A stretch of 64,000 nt of DNA from Micrococcus porci (GTDB lineage Bacteria; Actinomycetota; Actinomycetes; Actinomycetales; Micrococcaceae): NCBI RefSeq assembly GCF_020097155.1, contig NZ_CP083691.1:496001-560000 (forward strand), given 5' to 3'. A model generated the notes under the pieces. That model saw only the letters and a program-made list of their open reading frames with translations. It was not told where the DNA came from and did no database searches. A program made the position numbers and the translations under genes. Each line of letters begins with the position of its first letter. The first letter of the stretch is position 1. Positions 45,132 to 52,793 of this stretch are shown here, piece by piece.

Positions 45132-45169
45132 CGACGGCGGGGATCCGCTCCGGCGGGTCCCCGCCGTCG
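45132..45169. terminator. Terminator after the WGxxGxxG gene
   Basis: A 12-bp stem pairs 45132-45143 with 45158-45169 around a 14-nt loop, between convergent stops at 45064 and 45196. Confidence 0.75.
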
Positions 45170-45195
45170 TCGTGCGTGGAGCCACGCCGGGGCGC

Positions 45196-46083
45196 TCACC
45201 CGGCGGGCGCCGCCGCGGTCACGGCCGCGGTGAGCCGGTCCAGGGCGGGCGTGCCGGCGGACCAGCGCTGCCAGTAGAGCGGCACCTCGGCGGTGCCGAG
45301 CTCGGGGACGAGCTCCAGGTCCGGGTGGGAGCCCGCCGCGAGCTCCGGGGGCACCTGCCCGGTGGGCAGCATCCCCCAGCCCAGGCCCATCCCGACGGCG
45401 GACGCGTAGGCCCCGACCGACGGGACCAGGTGGTGGGGCGGGCGCGGGACGGAGACGCGCCCCCGGGCCGCGCGCTCCAGCATGGTGCGCTGGAGCCCGT
45501 CGCGGGGGCCGTAGTCCACGACCGGCATGGTGGCGACGTCCACGCGGCCGTGGGCGTCTCGGTGGAGGTCCAGGAGGAAGGACGCGGCCACCGCGTGGTA
45601 CCGCATGGTGCCGATCCGGGTGACGGTGCAGCCGGTGACGGGGGTGGGGTCGTCGGTGACGACGGCCACCACGGTCCCCTGCCGGAGCAGCTCCGGGGTG
45701 TGGCCCTGGTCCTCGGCATGCAGGTGGAGGACGACGTCGTCCCAGGTGGCGGCCTCGCGCAGCACCGGGGTCCACCACGTCTCCAGGGAGTCTGCGTTCA
45801 CGCCCACGCGGAGCGGGGCGCGGCGCCCGGTGCCCCGGCCGAGGGCCGCGAGGGCCTCCTCCTCCAGGGGCAGCGTCTGGCGGGCCAGGCGCAGCATGCG
45901 CTCCCCGGCCTCCGTGGGGCGCACGGGAACGGTCCGGGTGAGGAGCACCTGGCCGGTCTGCCCCTCGAGGGCCTTGATGCGCTGGGAGAGGGCGGACCCG
46001 GAGATGCCGAGCCAGGCCGCGGCGGCGTCGAAGGTGCCCTCGTCGACGGCGGCGGCCAGGGCGCGGAGGTGGTCGCTGTTCAC
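45196..46083 (-). CDS. lysG: LysR-type regulator LysG/ArgP
   Basis: 295 residues. N-terminal helix-turn-helix DAAAAWLGISGSALSQRIKALE, and a C-terminal effector-binding domain (about 90-290). Sequence and context (divergent from lysE) identify it as the basic-amino-acid-sensing activator that turns on lysine/arginine export. The GTG at 46083 is seven bases after TACCCT, so its message is probably leaderless. Confidence 0.87.
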   Translation of the reverse strand: MNSDHLRALAAAVDEGTFDAAAAWLGISGSALSQRIKALEGQTGQVLLTRTVPVRPTEAGERMLRLARQTLPLEEEALAALGRGTGRRAPLRVGVNADSLETWWTPVLREAATWDDVVLHLHAEDQGHTPELLRQGTVVAVVTDDPTPVTGCTVTRIGTMRYHAVAASFLLDLHRDAHGRVDVATMPVVDYGPRDGLQRTMLERAARGRVSVPRPPHHLVPSVGAYASAVGMGLGWGMLPTGQVPPELAAGSHPDLELVPELGTAEVPLYWQRWSAGTPALDRLTAAVTAAAPAG

Positions 46084-46105
46084 GGCGGCCAGGGTAGCCC
46101 GCCGA

Positions 46106-46136
46106 CCTGAAGGATCGCTTCAGATCCTGAAGGATC
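46106..46136. promoter_or_regulatory. Putative LysG binding site
   Basis: CCTGAAGGATC occurs at 46106-46116 and again at 46126-46136. Between them CTTCAG (46118-46123) forms an inverted pair with CTGAAG (46107-46112). It lies in the divergent lysG-lysE gap, as expected for a LysR-type activator. Confidence 0.55.
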
Positions 46137-46179
46137 CTGCGCTGGAGCGGATCGGGGACGATCCCTACCCTCGTCCCTC

Positions 46180-46977
46180 GTGACCGTCTTCTCCGCAGGC
46201 TTCCTGACCTACCTCGCCCTCATCGTCGCCATCGGCGCGCAGACCCTGTTCCTGCTGCGCCAGGTGGTGCGCGGGGACCGCGCCTGGACGGCCATCGGCG
46301 TCTGCTTCCTGTCGGACATCGTCCTGCTCCTGGCCGGCGCGGCCGGGGTGGGCGCCGCCGCCGAGCGGGCCCCCTGGCTGGTCCCCGCGCTCACCGTGGC
46401 GGGCGTGGCGTACCTGGTGTGGTTCGGCGTCAGCGCCCTGCGCTCCGCCCACCGGGGCGACCGCACCCTCGCCGGCGCCGCCGCCGAGGTCGAGGACGAC
46501 GCCTGGGCCCCCACCGCCGAGGAGGTCGCCGCGATGACCGGCAGCCTGCCCGTCGTCGCCGCCGGCCCTGACGCCGGGGCCGACGCCGCGACCGCTCCGG
46601 CCGGGACCGGGGGCGGCGTCGCCCTCCGCACCCGCCCGGTCTCGACGACGGCGCCCGCCTCCGCCGCGCCGCGCCCCGCGCTCACCCCGCTGCCGCGGCT
46701 GGTGCTGCTCTGCCTCTCCGTCTCCCTGCTCAACCCCCACGCGATCCTCGACGCCGTGGTGATGATGGGCACCTTCGCCCAGGGCTACGGCGCGGACAAG
46801 TGGCTGTACGTCGCCGGCGCCGTCGCCTCCTCCGCCCTGTGGTTCCTGGTGCTGGGCTGGGGCGGCGCCAAGCTGGCCCCGCTGATGAACACGCCGCGCA
46901 CCTGGCGGATCGTGGACGGCGCGGTGGGCGTGGTGGTGCTGGGGATCGCCGGGAAGGTCGCCCTCACCCTGTTCTGA
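46180..46977 (+). CDS. lysE: LysE-type basic amino acid exporter
   Basis: 265 residues with six membrane segments of the LysE/RhtB superfamily: FLTYLALIVAIGAQTLFLLRQ at the start (LysE signature GAQ), then LLNPHAILDAVVMMGTFAQ. A linker of about 60 residues rich in Ala/Pro/Thr (roughly 100-165) between segments 3 and 4 makes it longer than typical LysE (about 230). GTG at 46180, eight bases after TACCCT. Exports lysine/arginine, controlled by LysG. Confidence 0.88.
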   Translation: MTVFSAGFLTYLALIVAIGAQTLFLLRQVVRGDRAWTAIGVCFLSDIVLLLAGAAGVGAAAERAPWLVPALTVAGVAYLVWFGVSALRSAHRGDRTLAGAAAEVEDDAWAPTAEEVAAMTGSLPVVAAGPDAGADAATAPAGTGGGVALRTRPVSTTAPASAAPRPALTPLPRLVLLCLSVSLLNPHAILDAVVMMGTFAQGYGADKWLYVAGAVASSALWFLVLGWGGAKLAPLMNTPRTWRIVDGAVGVVVLGIAGKVALTLF

Positions 46978-47001
46978 GCCGCCGCGGGGGAGGATGGGGG
47001 C

Positions 47002-47454
47002 ATGACCGCTCCCGCCGCCCGCTCGGACGAGCCCGCCGAGATCCGTGTCTCCGCCGTGGTGATCGCCCGCCCGGATCGCAGGGTCCTCACCGTCCGCAAG
47101 GCCGGCACCGCCGTGTTCATGTTCCCCGGCGGCAAGCACGAGCCGGGCGAGACGCCGCTGGAGACCGCCGTGCGGGAGACCCGCGAGGAGACCGGCCTGC
47201 GGATCCGCCCCGACGAGCTGGTGCACCTCGGCGCCTGGGACACCCCCGCCGCCAACGAGCCCGGCATGGCCCTGCACTCCGAGGTGTTCGCGCTGTGGCG
47301 GCCCATGGCCCGGCACGAGGTCCCCGCGGCCGACGACGAGATCGCGGAGCTCCACTGGATGGACCCCGCCGCCCCCGCGGCGCCCGCCGGCGCCGGGGTG
47401 GCGCCCCTGCTGCTCCCCGTCCTGGCGCGGGTGGCGGCGCAGCCCCTCTTCTGA
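47002..47454 (+). CDS. Nudix hydrolase
   Basis: 150 residues. The Nudix box is intact: GGKHEPGETPLETAVRETREETG (47136 onward in DNA; key residues E in GExP and the REtREE helix). The preceding strand starts RVSAVVIARPDRRVLTVRK. Substrate unknown; such single-domain enzymes often cleave oxidised nucleotides or NAD-like pyrophosphates. GGAGG precedes the ATG. Followed by locus D of the 33-bp family. Confidence 0.87.
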   Translation: MTAPAARSDEPAEIRVSAVVIARPDRRVLTVRKAGTAVFMFPGGKHEPGETPLETAVRETREETGLRIRPDELVHLGAWDTPAANEPGMALHSEVFALWRPMARHEVPAADDEIAELHWMDPAAPAAPAGAGVAPLLLPVLARVAAQPLF

Positions 47455-47481
47455 CCCCGCCCCCGCCCCCGCCCCCAGCGC

Positions 47482-47535
47482 TTTCGTGCGTGGAACGGAC
47501 GGCGCGTCGTCCCCTTCCGTGCGTGGAATGGACGC
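47482..47535 (+). repeat. 33-bp repeat, locus D
   Basis: Two copies at exactly 33 bp (47482 and 47515) in plus orientation, the first starting TTTCGTGCGTGGAACGGACG and the second TTCCGTGCGTGGAATGGACG. It lies 27 bp after the Nudix stop and is oriented with that gene. Confidence 0.88.
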
Positions 47536-47536
47536 C

Positions 47537-48085
47537 TCAGCGCCCCGCCGACGCCGCCCCGCCCACACCCCGGCGCGCCTGCACCGTGGCCTGCAGCTCG
47601 TCCACGCGGCCGAGCACCCCCACCTGCAGCAGGCCCGGCCAGCCGTGCACCAGCAGGCCGGCCACCACCGCCACCACGCCCCACAGCGGGTGCCCCGCCG
47701 CCGCCAGCGCGACCCCCGCCGCCGCGTGGAGCACCGCGGACAGCCCGTGGTTCAGCAGTCGCCCCACGGCCTCCCGCCGGAACGCCAGCACGTCCGCGCG
47801 GGAACGGATCCTCCGGCGGATCCGCGCGTCGGAGCCCGCGACCCGCAGCTGCCGGGCGAGCCACCAGGTGTGGGCGCGGGCGGCCAGGGCGCGCAGCCGG
47901 CGCAGCCGCCGCCAGGGCAGGTCCACCACCGCCCGGGTCGGCACGCCGTAGAACGGCCCGAAGCCCACCGTGGCCGCCGTCAGCACCGCCACGTAGGCGC
48001 CCGGGGACGCCGGCACCACCTGCCTGAACCCCCACGCCAGCAGCGTCACGACGGCGACGGCGGCGCACACCGCGGGGATCCTCAT
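47537..48085 (-). CDS. Hypothetical membrane protein
   Basis: 182 residues with a signal-like N-terminal segment, a second hydrophobic segment, an Arg-rich stretch (about 55-105, RRLRRLRALAARAHTWWLAR) and two closing membrane segments. The final LLVHGWPGLLQVGVLGRVDEL faintly recalls the C-terminal motif of glycosyl-diaponeurosporenoate acyltransferases (CrtO), but I would not assign it. TAGAGT lies eight bases before the ATG, a leaderless pattern. Confidence 0.6.
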   Translation of the reverse strand: MRIPAVCAAVAVVTLLAWGFRQVVPASPGAYVAVLTAATVGFGPFYGVPTRAVVDLPWRRLRRLRALAARAHTWWLARQLRVAGSDARIRRRIRSRADVLAFRREAVGRLLNHGLSAVLHAAAGVALAAAGHPLWGVVAVVAGLLVHGWPGLLQVGVLGRVDELQATVQARRGVGGAASAGR

Positions 48086-48141
48086 GGCCGGTGACTCTAC
48101 CGGCGGGGTGCCGGCCTCCCGCGGCTGTCTACCCTTGAGCG

Positions 48142-50031
48142 GTGAGAGCCCTGCTGCGCATCCTCCGGTTCGCCCCCCAGCTCAACCCCCTCTACCTCGG
48201 CATCGCCGTCTGCTCGGTGCTCGCCGCCGCGCTGTCCCTGGCCACCCCGTTCCTCATCGGCGCCGCGACCAACAGAATCGTTGACGCGATCGCCGGCCGC
48301 AGCACCCTGGACGACGCCGTCGCCGCCGTGACCTGGCTGGCCCTGGCCTTCCTCGCGGTCGAGGTGGCGACCACCGCCGTCGTCAGCGTGGGCGGCTACT
48401 GGGGTGACGTCATGGCGGCCCGCATGCGCGCCGCCCTCTCCGGCCGGTACTACGACCACCTGCTGCACCTGCCCCAGCGGTACTTCGACACCGCGATCAC
48501 GGGGCGGATCGTCAACCGGCTGAACCGGTCCATCACGGAGCTCACCCAGTTCCTGCAGTTCTTCTCCAACAACGCGTTCACCATGCTCATCACCACGGCC
48601 GCCGTGCTGGTGATCACCGCGTTCTACTGGTGGCCGCTGGCCGTGCTGCTGGCCGTCGTGTTCCCCGTGTACATGTGGCTCACCGCCAAGACCTCCGCGA
48701 AGTGGCAGGGCTGGGAGGGGGAGAAGAACACGGAGGTGGACATCGCCTCCGGCCGCTTCGCCGAGACCGTCGCGCAGATGAACGTGGTCCGCGCCTACAA
48801 CCGGCAGGACCACGAGCTCGCCGGGTTCACCGAGCGGTTCAGGCGCACCGTGGGCATCACGCGGAAGCAGTCCCGGTTCTGGCACGGCATGGACGCCGGC
48901 CGCCGCCTGGCCCTGAACCTCGTGTTCGGCGTGATGTACCTGATCGTGTTCGTCCGGACCGCCCGGGGGCTGTTCTCCGTGGGTGACATGGTGATCCTCC
49001 TGCAGCTGATGAACATGGCCCGGCAGCCGATCTTCTCCATGAGCTACCTCGTGGACTCCGCGCAGCGCGCCGTCGCCGGCTCGAAGGACTACTTCGGCGT
49101 GCTGGCCGAGGAGCGCGAGCGGTCCGGCGGCGCGGCCCTGCCGGCCGGCCTCGGGTCCGCGGAGGCGCCCACGACGACGACGGCGACCGGCGTCGTCGTT
49201 CGGGACCGGGCCGAGGCGCCCACCGGGGCGCCGGTGCGGGCGGGTGCGGACGTGCCGGCCGTGCGCTTCGCGGACGTGACCTTCGCCTACGACCCGGAGG
49301 CCGAGCGCCCGGTGCTGGACGGCGTCACGTTCGACATCCCGCAGGGGGCGAAGGTGGCGCTCGTGGGCGAGTCCGGTGGCGGCAAGTCGACCCTCGCGCA
49401 CCTGCTCATGGGCCTGTACCCGGTGGGATCGGGGCGGGTGGAGGTGTTCGGCCGGGACGTGGCGGGCCTGGACCTGGCGGTGCTGCGCGGGCAGGTGGCC
49501 GCGGTGTTCCAGGAGCCGTTCCTGTTCTCCGGGACCATTCGGGAGAACATCGCCTACGCGGACCCGGACGCCTCCGGCGAGCGGGTGCGGGCGGCGGCGA
49601 AGGCCGCGTTCGCGGACGGGTTCGTGGAGGAGTTCGAACACGGGTGCGAGCAGCTGATCGGCGAGCGCGGCCTGCGGCTTTCCGGCGGGCAGAAGCAGCG
49701 GATCGCGGTGGCCCGGGCGGTGCTCAAGGACGCGCCGGTCCTCGTGCTGGACGAGGCGACCTCCGCCCTGGACACCAAGTCCGAGCGGCTCGTGCAGTCC
49801 GCGCTGGACGACCTCATGGTGGGCCGGTCCAGCCTGATCGTGGCGCACCGGCTGAGCACCATCGCGTCCGTGGACCGGATCGTGACGCTGCGCGGCGGGC
49901 GCGTGCAAGAGGTCGGGACGCCGGCCGAGCTGGCCCAGTCCGGCGGGATCTACGCGCAGCTGCTGCGCCTGCAGAAGGCCGGCACCAAGGAGGCTCGGAA
50001 GCTCCTCAAGGAGTACGGCCTCTCCGGCTGA
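48142..50031 (+). CDS. ABC exporter, fused permease-ATPase (half-transporter)
   Basis: 629 residues. Residues about 10-330 are six membrane segments of the type-I exporter fold, including LLHLPQRYFDTAITGRIVNRLN. Residues about 370-610 are the ATPase: Walker A VGESGGGKST, signature LRLSGGQKQRIA, Walker B VLVLDEATSALDT, H-loop AHRLS. A 40-residue Ala/Thr/Val linker joins them. Multidrug or lipid export class; it must dimerise, with itself since no partner is adjacent. GTG at 48142 six bases after TACCCT. Confidence 0.9.
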   Translation: MRALLRILRFAPQLNPLYLGIAVCSVLAAALSLATPFLIGAATNRIVDAIAGRSTLDDAVAAVTWLALAFLAVEVATTAVVSVGGYWGDVMAARMRAALSGRYYDHLLHLPQRYFDTAITGRIVNRLNRSITELTQFLQFFSNNAFTMLITTAAVLVITAFYWWPLAVLLAVVFPVYMWLTAKTSAKWQGWEGEKNTEVDIASGRFAETVAQMNVVRAYNRQDHELAGFTERFRRTVGITRKQSRFWHGMDAGRRLALNLVFGVMYLIVFVRTARGLFSVGDMVILLQLMNMARQPIFSMSYLVDSAQRAVAGSKDYFGVLAEERERSGGAALPAGLGSAEAPTTTTATGVVVRDRAEAPTGAPVRAGADVPAVRFADVTFAYDPEAERPVLDGVTFDIPQGAKVALVGESGGGKSTLAHLLMGLYPVGSGRVEVFGRDVAGLDLAVLRGQVAAVFQEPFLFSGTIRENIAYADPDASGERVRAAAKAAFADGFVEEFEHGCEQLIGERGLRLSGGQKQRIAVARAVLKDAPVLVLDEATSALDTKSERLVQSALDDLMVGRSSLIVAHRLSTIASVDRIVTLRGGRVQEVGTPAELAQSGGIYAQLLRLQKAGTKEARKLLKEYGLSG

Positions 50032-50041
50032 CCCCCGCCGT

Positions 50042-50100
50042 TTTCGTGCGTGAAGCGGACGGGCTCAGGACCACTCTCGTGCGTGAAACGGTCGGCGCCG
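50042..50100 (+). repeat. 33-bp repeat, locus E
   Basis: Two diverged copies at a 33-bp period (50042 and 50075), plus orientation, beginning TTTCGTGCGTGAAGCGGACG and TCTCGTGCGTGAAACGGTCG. It follows the ABC exporter stop (50031) by ten bases and shares its orientation. Confidence 0.85.
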
Positions 50101-50115
50101 AGCGGAGGCGCGGTG

Positions 50116-50892
50116 TCAGCGGCCCTGGAGCACTGCCAGGCGGCCGGCCTCGAGCGGCGCCACCTGGAACTCGTAGCGCACGGCTCCGTCCACGATGTGC
50201 TCCGGGCGCACCGTGTGGCGCACATCGATCGGCGTGCAGCCCAGGCTGGAGGCGATCGCCGCGTGGGTCTCGCCCGCCACGACGTCCACTCCGGCGGTCT
50301 CCTCGTCCCGCCGCGGCGAGGTGTACTCGCACAGCAGCACCAGCCGGTGCGTGACGCCCGGGCCGGAGACCGGCACCGTCAGCACCCCCGGGTTCCTGAG
50401 ACTGTCCTGGTCGGCGGGGAGCACGGCCTCGGCGACGACCGGCTCGGTCTTCGGGTCCCAGCCGCCGAGGTCGGGCATCCGCGGGTCGGAGCCGTCCGCC
50501 TGCCAGGCGTCGGTGGTCCGCGCCCAGGCGTCGAAGGTCGTGCCTCCGCCGCCCGTCTCGAACAGGGCGGCGGGCAGCGTGACCACCGCGTGCCGCGGCA
50601 CGGCCGTCGCCTCGGAGGAGGCGGCCGCCTCGTGGGACGCCCGCGCGGAGGCCGCCCGGTCGTCCCCCTCTGCGGCCGCCCGCGCATTCGAGAGCGGCTC
50701 GGCGCTCTCGGGGGCATCGATCTCTGCGCCTCCGCGCACCACGTCCCCGGCGGCGGAGGTGGTCTCGGACGCCGCGGCGGACGACGCCGCCTCCTGCGGC
50801 CCGCCCGTGCAGCCGGTGAGGCCCAGCGCCAGGGCGAGGGCCGCCGTCGTGAGGGGGAGGAGGGGGCGGCGCGTGCGCGTCCTCGGGTCCAT
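50116..50892 (-). CDS. Hypothetical lipoprotein
   Basis: 258 residues. The signal peptide ends ALGLTGC, a lipobox with Cys28. A long Ala/Ser/Glu-rich region (about 30-95) precedes a globular C-terminal half (about 98-258) with two Cys (LLCEYTS and SSLGCTP), possibly a disulfide. No family recognised. The downstream side is shared with repeat locus E. Confidence 0.65.
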   Translation of the reverse strand: MDPRTRTRRPLLPLTTAALALALGLTGCTGGPQEAASSAAASETTSAAGDVVRGGAEIDAPESAEPLSNARAAAEGDDRAASARASHEAAASSEATAVPRHAVVTLPAALFETGGGGTTFDAWARTTDAWQADGSDPRMPDLGGWDPKTEPVVAEAVLPADQDSLRNPGVLTVPVSGPGVTHRLVLLCEYTSPRRDEETAGVDVVAGETHAAIASSLGCTPIDVRHTVRPEHIVDGAVRYEFQVAPLEAGRLAVLQGR

Positions 50893-50904
50893 GGCGTCGG
50901 CGGC

Positions 50905-51738
50905 TCAGCCGCGTGCCGGCGGCTGGTTCAGCTGGAAGGTGGCGCCCGCGGGGTCCACCACGGAGGCGACGACGCCGAACGGCGAGTCCATCGGCCCGTC
51001 CACGATCCGGCCGCCCTTCTCCTCGACGACCTTCACGGACGCGTCCATGTCCGTGGTCTGGAAGTACACCCGCCAGTGGCTCGGCACGGCCTCCGGCAGC
51101 CATGCGGCGGCGTCGCAGAGGCCCGCGGTGGCCTGCTCGCCGGTGTGGTCCGTGGCGTAGGCCGGCATGCCGTCCTCGTCCGGCGCGGCGTCGTCCTGCT
51201 GGCCGTCCGGGCCCATGGGGACCACGTCCCAGCCGCAGACGGCGCGGTAGAACTCCGCGTCCGCCGCGAAGTCCTTGGACATGACCTCGAACCACACGGA
51301 CGTGCCGGGGGTCAGGGGGAGGTCGTGGCCGGAGAACTCGCCCGGCTGCCAGAAGCCCACCGCCTCGCCGCCGGGGGTCATGGCCAGGGCCATGGAGCCC
51401 AGCTCGCCGACGGGCATGGCCTCCACGATGACCTGGCCGCCGTGTTCGGCGACCAGGCCGAGGGTCCGGGCGATGTCCTCGGTCTTGAGGTAGACGGTCC
51501 AGGCGGCGGGCTGGACGGGGCCGCCGGAGAACTGCGCGGACAGCTCGCCGTCCATGGCGCCGCCGATCACCGCGTCGCCGGCCCGCACCATGGTGTAGTG
51601 GCCGTAGTCCTCGCCCTGGTCCTGGAAGGTCCAGCCGAAGAGGGCCGAGTAGAAGGCCTGCTGCGTGGCGAAGTCGCCCGCGGAGTAGTCGATCCAGATG
51701 GGGGAGCCGGAGGGGATGGCGGTGTGCTGTGCGCTCAT
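50905..51738 (-). CDS. VOC-family (glyoxalase-like) two-domain protein
   Basis: 277 residues, two vicinal-oxygen-chelate modules (about 12-130 and 145-275), each with the FYxxLFGW/FYRAVCGW start (FATQQAFYSALFGWTF and DAEFYRAVCGWDV). A 27 kDa antigen CFP30B-like group in actinobacteria has the same two-module layout. Metal-binding residues are incomplete, so it may be a binding protein rather than an enzyme. CATGCT six bases before the ATG suggests a leaderless start. Confidence 0.85.
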   Translation of the reverse strand: MSAQHTAIPSGSPIWIDYSAGDFATQQAFYSALFGWTFQDQGEDYGHYTMVRAGDAVIGGAMDGELSAQFSGGPVQPAAWTVYLKTEDIARTLGLVAEHGGQVIVEAMPVGELGSMALAMTPGGEAVGFWQPGEFSGHDLPLTPGTSVWFEVMSKDFAADAEFYRAVCGWDVVPMGPDGQQDDAAPDEDGMPAYATDHTGEQATAGLCDAAAWLPEAVPSHWRVYFQTTDMDASVKVVEEKGGRIVDGPMDSPFGVVASVVDPAGATFQLNQPPARG

Positions 51739-51780
51739 GCGCCCAGCATGCGCCAGCGGGGCCCGGGGGACAATGGCCGG

Positions 51781-52761
51781 ATGAGCCCCGCCCGTCCCCA
51801 CTCCCCGTCCGCCGCCGCCTACCCGGGCCTGGCCTGGGACGTCGTCGTGAGCGCGGAGGAGGTCGGCGACGCCGACGACGACTCCCTCGACCTGCTGGAG
51901 ATCACCCGCGACCGCATGCTGGACGAGGACTGGGACGTCGCCGTCGGGCTGACGGGCCACGCCCTCGTCCAGGGGCCGCACACGCTGCGGTCGCAGGTGT
52001 CCCCGGTGCACGCGGCGGGCGTCGTCTCCCTGGACCTCGCGGACGGGGGCGCGCGGGAGGCGGTGGAGGACGTCGTCGCGCGCGTGCTCGGCCTGGACCC
52101 CGACGACGGCGCCCCCTCCGCCGGGGAGCGCACCGCCGCCGTGGCCCGCGCCCGGCAGCGCGCCGAGGACGTGGAGGCCCGCGCGGACGAGTCCGGGGCG
52201 TCGTTCACCTGGCGGGTGCTGCGTGCCAACGCGCGCCTGCTGCTGGGCACGGTGCGGGGCAACCGGCCGTGGCTGCTGGCCGTGTCCCTGACCCGTTCCA
52301 TGTCCACGGCCCTCGCGGCCGGCGCCCTGACCCTGCTCACCACGGACCTGTGGATGCTCTCCGCCGCCTACGACGGCGTGCAGATGTCCCTGCTGGGCCT
52401 GCTGGCGGTGGCGGCCGTGAGCCTGTCCCTGGTGGTCGGCGCGAAGCTGTGGGAGCGTCCGCGCCGCGCCGCCGAGCGGGAGCAGGTGGCCGTGTTCAAC
52501 CTGGCGACCGTCCTGACGGTGGTCATCGGCGTCCTCGTGCTCCACGCCCTGCTGATGCTGGCCGCCCTGGCGGGGGCGCTGCTGCTCGTGGACGGGGACG
52601 TGTTCACGGAGGTCACGGGGGAGCCGGCCAGCCCGTGGCAGTACGCCAAGCTCGCCTGGTTCGTGGGCGGGCTCGCCACGATCGGCGCCGGCCTGGGCGC
52701 CGGCCTCGAGGACGACGACGACGTCCGCGAGGCCATCTTCACCCGCGGCGCGACCCGCTGA
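51781..52761 (+). CDS. Hypothetical membrane protein with soluble N-terminal domain
   Basis: 326 residues. The N-terminal soluble part (about 1-140) reads like a ubiquitin-like or ACT-sized fold (WDVVVSAEEVGDADDDSLDLLEITRDRMLDEDWDVAVGLTGHALV). Four hydrophobic segments follow (about 160-310). I do not recognise the family. GACAAT lies six bases before the ATG, a leaderless pattern; the gene is divergent from the VOC protein gene. Confidence 0.65.
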   Translation: MSPARPHSPSAAAYPGLAWDVVVSAEEVGDADDDSLDLLEITRDRMLDEDWDVAVGLTGHALVQGPHTLRSQVSPVHAAGVVSLDLADGGAREAVEDVVARVLGLDPDDGAPSAGERTAAVARARQRAEDVEARADESGASFTWRVLRANARLLLGTVRGNRPWLLAVSLTRSMSTALAAGALTLLTTDLWMLSAAYDGVQMSLLGLLAVAAVSLSLVVGAKLWERPRRAAEREQVAVFNLATVLTVVIGVLVLHALLMLAALAGALLLVDGDVFTEVTGEPASPWQYAKLAWFVGGLATIGAGLGAGLEDDDDVREAIFTRGATR

Positions 52762-52793
52762 GGGGCGCGCCGCGGGGAGGAGGCGGAAGAGGC

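Noticed and set aside
45165..45190. Sixth copy of the 33-bp family (TCGTGCGTGGAGCC)
   Set aside because: Only about ten bases match, with no second copy at 33 bp. Not enough to separate it from chance.
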